Of a DNA stretch of 64,000 nt, positions 38,201-51,109 are shown piece after piece. The position numbers and the translations under genes were made by a program. Numbering within the stretch: the first letter of the stretch is position 1; every line of letters begins with the position of its first letter. The DNA comes from Sindora glabra (lineage: Eukaryota; Streptophyta; Magnoliopsida; Fabales; Fabaceae): contig CM035234.1 of NCBI GenBank assembly GCA_020226215.1, forward strand, positions 16,954,713 through 17,018,712. Reading direction: 5' to 3'. A model generated the notes under the pieces. The model did not search any database and was not told where the DNA came from. It saw only the letters and a list, made by a program, of their open reading frames with translations.

Positions 38201-40261
38201 TCACAAATTTAGATTTCGTTTTCAAATTTAATGTTACGTAATCCTCCTCTGTCTGAGAGCTAGTAAAATCTTGTTGTGATTCCAATTGTGGCAACTTTGA
38301 TTTTTATTGCTGCTGAGTAATAATACACCGAAATTTAAAGTACAGGATTTTTATTTCGGCCCAGGTTTAGAAGAACTTCCGTGATTTCATAAAATTATAT
38401 TACAACTAGCCTTAATTAACATGTTTTTTATAATAAAACTTAAAAATAAATTTTAAAGAGACAGGACATTATGGTTGACAGTTAAAAATAGGAAAGCATA
38501 TAAAAAATTCTTAAAAATTAATAAATAGTATAATCTTATACTAAAAATTATGTATTAGACCAAGTATAAATAATACATTGGCCTATGAAAATAAGAATAT
38601 TGAAGAAAGAATATCATATATATCAAATAATTTTCAAAAATTAAAGAAAATTAATTATAAAACAAATTTATAGGGTCCGAATAGAAACCAACGTTGCATT
38701 TTAATTAAAATTTTATATAGGACATACAACTTCTAGCTGCATTATGGAGATCGTGAGAGCTACCCCTAACTCCCGTTAGTTCATCAGTAGCAATTTTATT
38801 AGGTTTAAAATATATACTGTGCCTTTAAAATATTTTGCACATAATTTTATTCATACTTATGGTTGTATGCAGTATCCATTTCACTGCAACACAATTGCTA
38901 AAGTATTGATTTCATGTTATTAGGTTGACATCTTTCCAAAGTTGAAGGAATTCCGAGTCGTTTGCATGGAGAGGTTGAGAACCATATGGTGTAGTCAAAG
39001 TGGTCCAAATTCTTATAGCATGCTAGATTTTGTGGTTATTGAAGAATGTAAGAATCTTCTCACACTTTTTCCAAATCACATGGTGGGAAGAACTCCTAAT
39101 TTAATTAAATTGAAGATTGTGAATTGCCCACTAGTGAGACAAATATTTGACATCGAAGATACTATGCAACTGAATGAAGCAGAGGTATGTATATTTTCCC
39201 ATGAATACTATACTTCAGTGCATCTTTAAGGAAAAAAAAAGTTATATGGATACGTACTTTTTATCGAAGATTATAATTTTTTTTATTTGGCTCTTCAATT
39301 TTTTTATTAAATGTTGCAACTTTTTTTAATATAGAAAATCAAAAATTATTTTTAAAAAATCAATTGCAACTTTTTATGTATTTATTGCACACAAAATCTC
39401 TGTATATACTTACAACTCTTTTTACATGATTTTATCACTTTTCATATAAAACTGTAAATTTTATAACTTTTGTGTTAAAATAATTTTATACAAGCCCACA
39501 ACTTTTTTAAGGGAATACTATAAACAACACTAATAAATATTCTAGTAAATATATAACATTTTATATACATATTGACATAACTATGAAAGTGAATCTCATT
39601 TATTAATAATAGAATCATAATAATTAAATATATAATGTCTATAAAATATTTGGCTCATGCCTCGTCTACTAATATATACTTGTATTCTTAATTTTTAAGA
39701 ATTGATCCAATTATACCCTACTCTTATCTATGCTAGAAGAATTGTTGATATATTGTTCTCATCTTATCAGGTGAGCATCTTTCTAAAGTTAGAGGAATTC
39801 CATCTTAGTCACATGAAGAGGTTGACAACTATATGGCACAAAGAAAGTGGTCCGGATTCCTATAATATGTTAGATTCTGTATGATTATTGAAGAATGTCT
39901 AAACCTTATCACTATTTTTCCAAATCACATGATGGAAAGAATTCCACTTTTGATTACTTTGAAGGTCGTGAGTTGCCAATCAGTGGAAGAAATATTTGAT
40001 TTCAATAAAACACATCTAAATGTTGTTGGAAAAGAAACTTGCTTAAGACTTGTTCACGTGGAAACATTGCCAATGTTGAAGCATATATGGAATAAAGATC
40101 CAAAAGGCATTCTTAATTTCAAGTATTTGAAGAAAGTGTGGGTTAGCAAATGTCCCAATTTGAAAAATCTCATTCCGACTTCTATTGCCAGTGATCTTGA
40201 ATATTCTGAAAGCCTAATTGTGAGAGATTGCAATATGGAGAAAATTGTTAGCATGGAATAA
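35287..40261 (+). pseudogene. CC-NBS-LRR (CNL) disease-resistance gene, frameshifted
   Basis: Intracellular immune receptor of the RPS5/At4g27190-like CNL group. Exon 1 (35287-37686) begins with a coiled-coil remnant (KVKELEDCIMNLRVGRD) that stops at 35401. The frame from about 35378 then carries NB-ARC: P-loop GIYGQGGVGKTTLAKE (about 35790), kinase-2 NLLILDDLWD with the CNL-type W, RNBS-B KILLTSRSR, a poor GLPL (ACALSPRLIL), and MPD in place of MHD. It ends at 36911-36913 because a T-run has six Ts; one more T would give the normal FFEGMTEL. LRRs continue from 36910 in the next frame. LRR exons follow at 37800-37991, 38924-39184 and 39771-40261, all phase 0. The last has a further frame break at about 39883. 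The intron after exon 1 would start GC (37687), not GT. The N-terminus upstream of KVKEL is absent. Most likely a recent pseudogene. Confidence 0.9.
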
Positions 40262-41534
40262 GAATAATAGAAAAGTTGTATTGGATTTAAATTAACTCAA
40301 ACATTTGTGTTGATTCGTTTGTAACTTACCTTAATAAGCTTGGTTTATATTCAAAGGTGAAACTAGACATTCAGATAAATTATATATTGTGCGTGGATTT
40401 GCAATATCAGTTTATTATTGGACTTGTGTTATTGAGTGTCATATGATGTATAGCATTTTGTTAAGTTCAAATGGTGGTTATATTATGATGTTACCCTAGC
40501 TATTATTGTCTTAAATCTCTGTGGATATTTTGCTATATGGCTTTTTTCCCCCTAAAACCTTGATGGTGGAAAAGTTGATTTAATCTGTCAACTAAGAAAA
40601 AGTCATACGTCTTATTGCATATATAATTGTGATTATTCCATTCAAATCATAAATATATTTTAACATTTTCGGGATTCATTTAATTTCCAGCATTTAATGT
40701 TAAAACCAATATGCAATTTAGTTCGAAAACAAATTAATATTTTGCAGGAGATATTTTCTTGAATTGTTATGACCATTTTGTTAAAAAAATACCTTGTGAA
40801 AATATAGTTTTTACATTTATTTTGGAGTAAATGAGATTTGTGCATACAATTGGAGAGTGTTTAATATTATATTTTAATATTATGCATTTATTTGAATTTA
40901 TTTACCATTTTTTTGCGCTTATTTTAAATCAATTACTGATTACTGGTTTTTAATACGTAATTTTGTATACAATTAATCAAGTGTACAATTCAATAATTAC
41001 TGATTTTCATATGCATTTATTTCATATATTGATTTTCATATACAATAATTAATTTTTAATATGCATTTTCGTATGTAATTAATTTAATGTACAATTCCTT
41101 TTAATTAATTTGATAATTTGTTTTGAAATTTTATATAAATTTATTTTAAAAAATTTTAATAGCAAGCATCCCATATTATAAATTTTCAGAAAGTAGTAAC
41201 ATCTTTTTACTCTTAATGAAACATATTGGCGAGGGGAATTCAAATTTAAGTAGATGTTATATATTAGTCGTACATTTTTTAGCCCGTTATATGTAGATAT
41301 AAAAATTTAATAACTTAATTAAATCAATAATTATTCTCTAGCTTTTTCAATTGTAAAATTTATAATTTATAATAAGTAATATTTCAATCAAAGATATAAA
41401 CTATTGATTATAGAAAATATAAATTAAAAAAAAGAAATGAACATTCTAATTATTCCAATCAGCATTTAAATAGGTAAGAAATTAATAAATATTATTATGT
41501 TATGCAATTATTCTCTACCCTCTATAATTATAAA
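40262..41534. other. AT-rich spacer after the NLR
   Basis: No gene is supported. The 40900-41100 part repeats 'ttactgatt' and 'gtacaatt' strings irregularly. Confidence 0.5.
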
Positions 41535-41960
41535 CACTACAAAACAAATTACTTTCGATGACAACAAAAGTTGTCACAAAAAATTGATAAATTGTCATAA
41601 AAAACTTTCTATAAAAACAAAATTTCTATACCGAAAAATCCTGTTACTGAGAGTTCTTGTGATAACAAGTGGTATTTGTCATTAAAAGCTTCTATTTTGT
41701 GACAAAGTTTTTTTTTCACCAAAAACTAAATCATGTTGTCACTAAAAATCAAATTAGTGATGAATATTCTTATCATTATAAGATTAATATTCAATAACAA
41801 AAAAAATTAGTTGTTATCAATTAATAACTTCTATAATAATTATTGTTGTCACAAAAACCTTTTTTAGCAACAGCACCTTTATATTGTCACTAAAAACATG
41901 ATATTTATGACAATGAATATTGTTATTCAATTTTTTTGTGTCAGCATAATTATGTCATCA
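41535..41960 (+). mobile_element. CACTA-like transposon end (fragment)
   Basis: Begins CACTACAAAACAAATT, the canonical start of CACTA (En/Spm) elements. Dense subterminal repeats of the form 'ttgtcactaaaaa' or 'tgtcacaaaaa' follow in both orientations to about 41960. No matching TAGTG end and no transposase was found downstream, so this is an end fragment or a rearranged non-autonomous copy. Confidence 0.55.
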
Positions 41961-42561
41961 CTAAAAATTAATATTATTAAAATTCATTTTTTTTATTTTT
42001 ATAAATGTGCCTAGTGCATAATATTTTTGACATATCTCTATTTATTGAATGATAATAATACAAAAAGAATGTGATTAACTAAGTTTTGATATATTTAAAA
42101 TTAAACTTGAGTCAAAATATAACATCGATCATATCCAATTTATAGTAACAATGATATAAAACTGTAATTAGTTCTTAACATTCTTCTTCAAATAGAGTTT
42201 CAATTATCAAGATGCAGAGTATGATTACTCGTAGTGCTTTCATAACTAACTAACAATAATAAATAATGAAAGTTGCTTATGATTAATCTGAAAAGAGGAA
42301 AATGACATGTATTAGAGAAAACAGTGAGGTAAAATAATGATGAGACAGATATTTAAAATATTGGGCTAAATGCCTCGCAATTTACTTTTCTGACGAGGGG
42401 AACTGTGAAAAGGTAGGCATGGCTTGAAGGGCTTAGCTTTCAATTACTGATCTCAATGTTCTGAACTGGTTTGAAGTATCTAGGTTTATAAAGGCAACTG
42501 AAAATGAAGTCAGGTTTTCACGTGTACAAGGATAGGAAGATTTAGAAGAAGAATTATAATC

Positions 42562-42843
42562 CTATGTGATATATGCAGAAGATACTTCCAATCCAAAATC
42601 TTCTTCCCACCAGGTTGTTGCCTGCGAGACAATGTAGAGAACAGAATTATCATCAGTAGACTAGCATTGATCATATTGTTCTACTCATGCAGGTTTGCTC
42701 TTGAGGATGGATTGAATATACCTTCATACATAGCACTGCTACTTTTCTTTCAACTTGTTGGTTCATTTCTGATGATTTATATGAGTTCGCAAGAATATGG
42801 ATTGCCTCTTCAGTGGTTTTTTTCCACTTCCAGCTTCCATGTC
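42562..42843 (-). CDS. Two 3'-terminal exons of an unidentified gene
   Basis: Minus strand. Exon 42722-42843 follows acceptor 'ttattacag' and ends at donor GTATATT. It reads GSWKWKKTTEEAIHILANSY and on through VERKVAVLCMK. Exon 42562-42621 follows 'gtctcgcag' in matching phase 0 and reads ATTWWEEDFGLEVSSAYIT then stop. The match of phases and splice sites makes this more than a chance ORF, but I do not recognise the protein. A possible upstream exon near 42972-43012 (IGFFSWFLGWSH) would create a stop when joined, so the gene may be a remnant. Confidence 0.4.
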
Positions 42844-43614
42844 CTGTAATAAGAATAAAGTTATAACCTATGAAACATGGACATACTTCAAATATCAATA
42901 AACCAACCAGTAAGAAAATTACATATCATGTACATCAGTACATGTTATTTTTTTATCCTAGGAAACTTACATGGGACCAGCCAAGGAACCAAGAAAAAAA
43001 ACCAATGTATCCTAGAAGAAAAACCATGGAAGCTAAGCATACCTAATCAAAATCCTTTTTTATAGTTGTCAGGAAATGATCATTTGAGTTCTAAAGTGCT
43101 AGATATAAAAAAATATCATTTAATAAAAGATAAATAATATTCTTAATATATATTTTTTATTAATCTATAAGAAATGAATATATTCTTTTTTTATATAATT
43201 TGATAGAAAAAGACTTGATTATATTCGTAATTTTTTATTATGTATATATTTTAATACAATTTATTATCATTATATAATTTTATTTAGAAATAAATAATTA
43301 TAATTTAAAATTTCCTTTATGTATCAATGATAGAAGCATATAAAATTATATAACTATGAGTAAGATTATTTTTTATACTAATTATGAATAAGTTGTTTCA
43401 AAAGGTTAATGTTTTTAATTTTTTTCAAAATAGTTGATTAAATATTAATAAATTAACTGAAATATCTGTTTATCAAATATGCAAATCAATAGATTGATTT
43501 GATTAAATAATTAAAAATACTTAAATTAATTAAAAATTTATGAAAAAAAATTTGTTAAATACCCTTTATATCTCGTTCTTCATGATTGTCAGCACGATCC
43601 TACTAAGAAAAGCG

Positions 43615-43823
43615 CTATTCTCAAGTCGGGTAATGGGGGAAACTTTTTAAATTCATCCAAACTTAGTTGCATTTTTCCACCAAGTCTCATCTTAATCCAA
43701 GCATGTTTGCCTGTCGAACTGTCACAACTACCTGCTTGTGAAAGATGCTATGTAAACGAGAAGAACTCTAATAGAGTTGTTTATGGAATTCCGGTTAGGT
43801 GGAACCACCCCATCAATGTATGA
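43615..43823 (+). pseudogene. C-terminal tail of a C2-domain (BAP/SRC2-like) gene
   Basis: The last 30 or so codons read PACERCYVNEKNSNRVV and then YGIPVRWNHPINV before TGA at 43821-43823. This matches the tail of the tandem C2 genes (GIPISWNYPSN in copy C, VVTGIPAYPNY in copy B). The preceding in-frame stretch back to about 43615 has no clear C2 strands. No start codon, SYPSWNEK strand or promoter was found upstream, so this is a tail-only relic 26 kb from the array. Confidence 0.5.
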
Positions 43824-46429
43824 AATTTGTAAAATTTTTAAATTTTTCTGCAGTATTTACGCAACAAAAATATGAAGAAAAATATGGGGAAATTTTTTTT
43901 TACCTTATAAACTATTGTTGTTGTTATTGTAAAATGTAACATCTATATCCAAATAGCATATTTTGTGGGCGAGAGATGTTATTGATAATAATATTTAGTC
44001 TTTAATTATATATATATATATATATATGCATGTTTTTGAATGAATTTGCAAATGGATAGTCAGACCTATTTGTCATATTTCATATACTTTTCTACAATTG
44101 AAACATAATAAAACTACAAACAAAACTAATATTAAATCAATTTGTTTATAAGCCCATTTTCGCATGAATGCTTTTCCAAAATGCTAGATAGAAGATAATA
44201 ATAATAATTTTTATCCTCTAATTAAAGGTGTATACATGACTTTTTAATTTTTTTTTTATTTATTTTGGCCCTTGTAAGCTAAAAATGTTGACTTGGCTAT
44301 GTACCTTTAAGTTTGAAACCCGCAGATCATTCCTTTACACGAGGCTCCCCGGATATTTCTAGTTTTGTCGTATCTTCAATTGCTTAATTAGTAGGAAAGT
44401 TTACCAGTCAAAGACATCTTGCTCAAAGTCCACTCCATGGGATGAGCTAGACGTGGAATGCAAAAATTACTGGTAATCTTATTGGAAGCTTCATGAGAAT
44501 GAGACTAGAAATGAGAATGGTTAAGAAATGTATTTAATAGGTATTAGAATAGGAATTTCATTCTCTGAAAAATTATCATTGATAAAATATTTTTTTTTAA
44601 CAAAAATGATGAAATGACTCATTTCATTATTTTTAAATTGGATTTATGACAACACAATTTTTATTAAATTTTCAAATTTTCAAAACCATCTTTTTACTAA
44701 TAAATCGTATTTGACCTTTTTCTTTTATTCATTCTAAAACTCATTTTTCATTGATTTTATTATAAATATGAAAATATTTTAAACTTCTTATCAAACATAT
44801 TTGATTTGATTTTTTTAAATATCATATAATATTAATGAATATAACATATACTTCAAGTTATCTATATTTTCTTTTAACAATGTATAATTCTTTTTAATTA
44901 CGTACAATACAAATGAATGTAACATATCCGTTAAGATTATTTTTGAATTAGAAGTATATATTTCAAATCAAATTAATATAGAAAGAGTGATATTATGCAT
45001 TCACTTGTAATATCTTTTTAAATTGAATATAATGTAATCTTAAATTAAATTTATTTTAATCATTTAGCATGTTTAAGTTAATCAATTTGATGCAAGTTAT
45101 CTGTATATTCAAATATAGAAAAAAAGTTATATATAAATAAAAAAAGAAAACTGTTATAATTTAAAAGTAATATCTTTTTAAATTGAATATAATATGATCC
45201 TAAATTAAATTTATTTTAATTATTTAACATGTTTAAGTTAACCAATTTGATGCAAGTTATCTATATATTCAAATATAGAAAAAAAGTTATAAATAAATTA
45301 AAAAAAGAAAACTATGTTATCATCTTTTATATAATAATATATTAAAAATATTTTTATTACTTTTAAATTATAACATAGTAAAATTGATTAAATCATTAAA
45401 TTATACACATATAGATTAGATATTATATAGAATTACAGAAATTTTTTATACATACAACGCTTCTCTGGCTCCGTCTGTTGCTATATGGAAGACATAAATA
45501 AAATTTTAGATTGGGTCTTACTTACAATTTCCCCAAAAAAAAAGTTGCACTTAAAAAATGTAATTTTTTTTATAAAATTATCATTTTTATACAAATTTTT
45601 AAATTTTTTATAAAAAATTTGAATTATTTAAAATGTTTATAAATTTGCATAGAAATGGTATTTTTTATATAAGTTATCACTCCACTTATCATAACTGCAA
45701 TGTAAAAAATAGTTAGAATTGTGTGAAAAGGTTACGGTTTTTTATAAAAATTGAAATTTTAATAAAAGAAATTGCAAAAGATGGTATGAACATCAAGGTC
45801 AAAGCATGCCCCGGGTACCTTTTACTTTCCTGAAACAATAGTCTATTAATCTATTATTGACCATAGGGAAATGTTCAAGTCATACCGACTCAATTATTAA
45901 AACAATTTAATATTAATTTTTTAATCATCGTACATTAGGATCATTTTACTGTTAATAATTTCACAAGATTAAATAATTTATAAACATTACAAGACATCTT
46001 TGACTTGTTTTTGAATTTGAAAATTAATGCATTTCCCCGACCTTCTGAACTAATATTAAATATCTTATTTTATCATATAAATATGTCTTTAATTTTTCAT
46101 TATCACAATGTTATGTGAATAAAAAATTATTAAAAATTTTTAATTATTATTTTTTAATTATATATTTTTTCTCATTTACTAATAATATTTTACATTAATA
46201 ATAGATTAAATTTAAATTCTAAAATTAATCTATATAATTGTGAAAACTAATTAACTAATAACTAAATGATAGATAATTCAAATTGTCAATAATGGTCGGG
46301 TGGACCAAACCCAACTACGCGCATGAACCGGGGGGGGGGGGGGATACGATGCAACTGAACTTGAAGAAGAAACAAAGATGGATATTACATTTTCTCCAAT
46401 TTTTCAATACAGATGATTACCACAAGATC
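43824..46429. other. AT-rich spacer with tandem duplication
   Basis: No gene is supported. It contains a 160-bp tandem duplication (45007-45166 and 45167-45325), a short TA run near 44008-44027, and 14 consecutive Gs at 46330-46343, which stand out in an AT-rich setting. Confidence 0.55.
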
Positions 46430-46990
46430 TCTAAAACTTCCATTTTCAAAAGAAATTGAGAAAATGAATTTACAAGAGTCATAAAAAAAAATAATTTTTT
46501 TCACTGATAGGGTGAGTTTCAATAAAATTCCGGAAACCCCAATTTATATACGAAAGAACGCTTCAAAGTCTTTGGATGAAAATTTGCAACTGAGCTCACC
46601 TTTATCTTCCTTATTTTCTACAATTTCGTAGTTTTCTTAAATAGAAATGATTAACACAAGATATCTTTATTCAAGGAGTGAATTTGCAGGAATTATAAAT
46701 ACAAAAAAAAATTATTGAGGCGGTGAATTTCAATAAAATCCCATGAACCCTAATTTGTATCCAAAAAAAACCTTTCAATTTCCATTTTCAAAAGAAATTA
46801 ATGAAGTGAATTTAGAAGAGTTATAGATATAAAAACCTTCTTACTCACATGATGGGTTCGATAAAAATTTGTAAATTCCAATTTACTCACCTTAATTTTT
46901 ATTTTCAAAAGAAATTAATGATGTGAGTTTAGAAGATGAATGGATATAAAAAAAATTTTATTGACATTGTAAATTCCAATAAAAATTTAT
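46430..46990. repeat. Degenerate about 120-bp tandem repeats
   Basis: Four diverged units share 'ttcaaaagaaatta', 'gtgaatttagaagagtta' and 'gaatttcaataaaatccc' type strings. They lie just beyond the 3' end of the minus-strand RING pseudogene. No coding signal. Confidence 0.6.
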
Positions 46991-47254
46991 GGATTCTACA
47001 GTAGAATATTGTGCGTTTTTCCCTCTAAATTGAAAGGATTTAAGAAGTAAGAAGTTGAAGGAATCCAAATCCAAATCGAATATATGGCTATTTGGTAGAC
47101 TTACAAGACTAGCACCATTTATACAACCAAGGAAACATGCTTTCCTTGACATAATTAAGTAATAACGTATACAACGTTGAACACAAAATTGCAGCGGGAT
47201 AGGGCAGTGTCAAAGTGTCAATTAGGGATTGAATATAGTTAAAACTTGTATAGT

Positions 47255-50200
47255 TCAAACTTGTAGGTCGTTAGCAGTAATCGAGATGTTAAACTTGCAG
47301 AGAGGGCAGGGTAGCATTGTGCAACCATTTGTCAATATAAGAGCAGTGGAAATGGTGGCTGCATGGAAGTTCCCTAGCTTAACTCCATCTTCATAGCTTG
47401 CAAGGCATATGCGGCATTCTTGCCATTCACCATCAACATCAATTAATGGCAACATTACCCACCATGCAGGGATGACATATATAACTCTCTGGCCCTAGTT
47501 TTTTCAGAAAAAAATTTGAAACCATAGTAATACATTAGAACAAAAAATGGAAGGCATAGTATAATTCTATATGTAATCTACCTATTCTCTCATAAACTAT
47601 TATGTACAAATATAATTATTATGACTGAAATTCATGCTTCTCACAAAATGAAGTAATTTGTCCCTTTGTATTGGGTCATAGGTTGGAACTTTCTATCTCA
47701 TAAATTATTAGATAGAAATCTTATAGTTGGGTTATGATACTAATTTTAGATGTTATATGGCCCTTTTCATTGCTGAAAGCTAGCTTTAGAATTGTAGTTT
47801 TTTCTCATACTTATGAATCAACACCCAATTTTTCCCACAACCAACATGGAATAACCTAACATCTACCCCTCTATTGCAATGATACTATTGTAAACTAAGT
47901 GTGAGTAATATTTTTTGAGTTTAATTTTTTGAGTTTAAATTTTTTGAGTTTAATTTCATGCGAATCCCGTACTGAGTTCTGGTTGCCAATTGTTGATACC
48001 CAGTAAAATCCAATAAACCAACATATGAATGAAAACATGGTATTTGCAGACTCTATGTGTTTTGTGAAGCTGAAAATGTAAGCAACCAACATTATACTCT
48101 AAAAACTAGCATTTAACAAAAGAGTAAACCAAATTCACAAGAAGATACTCGTTAATTATTACACACAGAAATCATTTGCCCATATTACGTAATATCAATT
48201 TGGCATTTAAAATATTAATTTTGTAACATTTATGCGTCCAGATTCATGCATCCTTCATGCTTTTATATTTATTGGGTGCGAACATATATTTTGAATATGA
48301 AAATACATACATCTAAATTTGAATAATTCACGTATAATTATATTCATATAACTAAAATCATTTGTAGTAGTAAAAAAGTTACAATTTGGACATGTATTTT
48401 TCAAGTTTATAAGTTATAGCATGCCTCTTTTAAATCTATATTATTTAAATTTATAGCGTGCGAGCACGCACACATGTTTTAAATGTGAAATTATATATAT
48501 ATATATACACACGCACGTAAATCTAATGATTTGTACATGATTATATATATTCAGGTAATTACATCTATTTGTAAGTGTAAAAAAATTCCTTAAAGGGACT
48601 ATATCGAGAGATTCCAACAAAATAAATTGTATAAATTGTAGTTTTCTAATTTTCCTTGTGTTATTATTTTCATGCACGAGAAATTAATTATGTGAGCAAA
48701 TTAGAAAAGGAAAGCTTAAGAAAAATAAAACACAATGGTGTGAGCAAATGAATGATGCATGTTTGGCTCGTTACATTTTAAAATCTTACTTTTTTTGTTT
48801 CGTACTTGTCTAAACTAATAAAGAGACTGAAACCAACCTGGCTCCCATAAACTTGAACTGAACTTAGAATTATTTGAATATTTTAATTTTGAACAATGGG
48901 ACAGTGAAAGGAAAAGAATAGAGCTGATGGCACAATCACCCAACTCATTTTATAATTGAAAATTTCTTGATGACTCACTTTTTTTGTGTAAATTCATATT
49001 TCAAAATTAATGATTATAATATAATTAATGTAAAATAATAATAAATTTCACTTCAAATTGATTAAATCACTATTATCTTATAGCCCTAGAAATTGGTGAA
49101 TAGTAAACTACCTATTTTATAATTTAGTACTTATTATGGTACTTCAAGAATTTTGAAATTCAAAATGAAATGATAAGTATAGAAATAATTAAATTAAAAT
49201 TATTTAATTATAATTGTTCATTTTTAATAGATAAGATTAAACAATCTCTATCTAACATTTTTAAAGCTATCACAACATTTTAAATTTTGTAACGGCGCAA
49301 CAAAATTCACGTTACATGTTGTAAGTGTGAGTTGAGTGTTATTCTGGATAGCCGGTCACTTTTAAAACAATGATATACTTCTAATACAAGAATACAATTC
49401 TAAATTGTGAATATAATTATAATCATAATTCTATTACGATCGGTCAAATTGTATATGAATATGAAAAAGTCCAACTATTATGACAAAAAATTGTCCAAAA
49501 ATATGAATAATGATAATAATAATATACACAGTATTCGACTAAGGCTGCCAATATATAAAATAAATCTTACAATTTCTTAAAACTTGTAAAATTAAGTATT
49601 TTTTTAAAATGAATCTACCTTTTATTTTATCTTTCCAACTCATATTAAATTTTATTCTCTAAATGAGGGAGACATGAGTGAATACTGTAGATCTTTGCGT
49701 GGCATGTTTAATGGGAAAAAAGAAAGAAAAGGATCGAAGAAAGGGAGAAAGAGCCGAACCTGTTTCCAGCATCTTCTTGAAGCAGCTCTGTCGAAGAACC
49801 CTCTGCATCACTCCCAGAACCAAAATTCAAATCATCACCACCATTTTGCCAGGGCCCATTCTGCTCTAAATCTAAAGAACTTGTTCTTCTCCTTCTATAC
49901 TCCACAACCACACACACAAATTGAAACAAACCCTGCAACAAATACCCAACAATCCAAAGCCTCAAAGGCACACAAGGATTTTCCTTCATACTGAGACCCA
50001 AGACTGTGACCCCAATTCCAAGAATCACCGTATTCCAAAAGATATCTAACATGAGTACTAGTTTTGAGGATGCCCAACTGCTCTGCTGCTCCTCCAGCAG
50101 CTCCACCGTTGTCTCACGGACTTGTATGGAGGGTTCTTGAATGGCGGTTTGTAAAAAAGAAGGAATATGGCGGATGAGACGTTGGCTTCTGATTAGGTGG

Positions 50201-50325
50201 TTGGCTCTGATGCACACGCGCTGCATTTTTGGCTTCAAACCAAGGTCACACCAGCGTCGGACGCTGGTGCGGATGCAATTCGTATGGATACGGCTTGAAT
50301 GCAGCTTGGACTTGAGGTTTTGCAT
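47255..50325 (-). pseudogene. RING-H2 E3 ubiquitin ligase, At1g12760/At1g63170-like (broken)
   Basis: Family members are membrane-anchored RING-H2 ligases: a conserved N-terminal domain with transmembrane segments, then a C-terminal C3H2C3 RING. Exon 1 (50325 down to 49760) encodes SIQVRETTVELLEEQQSSWA, a first membrane segment, PLRLWIVGYLLQ and VEYRRRR, ending at donor GTTCGG. Exon 2 (48069 to about 47965) encodes KHIESANTMFSFICWFIGFY WVS, the family's second block, after acceptor 'attttcag'. The following membrane block of the family is missing. The RING piece (47455-47255) starts ECRICLASYEDGV, but the middle of the finger (PCSHHFHCSYIDKWL) is readable only in the neighbouring frame. The frame then returns at CPLCKFN. 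Two indels within the RING plus the lost middle make this a pseudogene. Confidence 0.8.
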
Positions 50326-51100
50326 CTTGAGAATTGTGTCTCACTTCTTTTATTCATACACACCATTTAGCTAAATGAAATACCTTTTTTTCTTTTTTTG
50401 CAAATGCAGTGTTTTGACTTTGCTGCCTATCATCCATAACACACAAACAGAACCAAAAATATAATGTGAAATCTCTAACTTTCTATTACGAAAATGATTG
50501 CGGAACATCTTGCTCCTTCTGTGATTTCTTTATCTGATCATCAGTAGCATTGGTGTGACAACATTGGCAATGTGAGACTGATGTAACTTTTGACGTTTAA
50601 TCAGCAGCAATGTTGATTGAAATTTCAGGGCAGAAATAGAATGAGCAATATTGATAATATCTGGAAGTTTTACTGACCTTAAAATGAGTAAGTTTACTTC
50701 TTCTGAAATATCTAATGATAATACTCCTCTTTGGTCTTATGCAATAGTATTAGCAAGTAATAAATGTGATAGTATTAGCAAGTAATAAGAAATTAGGTAG
50801 GGAAAGAAATAAGTTATAGGCATATAATTTTTGTTAAAAGGAAGTGACTAGATTATACTCTAAAGTGAAAGCTCACTTGCTTAGAATTAGTGGTATCAGA
50901 GTTTTAGTGTGTTCTAAAATTAATGCAAAATATTTGATTGAATTAAAAACAATTTTTAAGCTAAGAATAGAGTAAAGAGAAAAAATGTGTCACTGCCTAT
51001 TGAAAATAAATCCTAAGAACCCGCATAGATAAAATGGAAATTTAACCCTATATCAATAGCAAGTGCATTCAACATGTAAGACAAAAATCACCTCAAAGAA
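50326..51100. other. Spacer between RING pseudogene and hAT relic
   Basis: No gene is supported. The first 100-200 bases may be the promoter of the minus-strand RING gene. 'atagtattagcaagtaata' occurs twice near 50744-50788. Confidence 0.5.
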
Positions 51101-51109
51101 GCTAGTGCT

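Noticed and set aside
49674..50374. Plus-strand frames opposite the RING exon 1
   Set aside because: Antisense shadows of the clearly recognisable minus-strand At1g12760-like exon.
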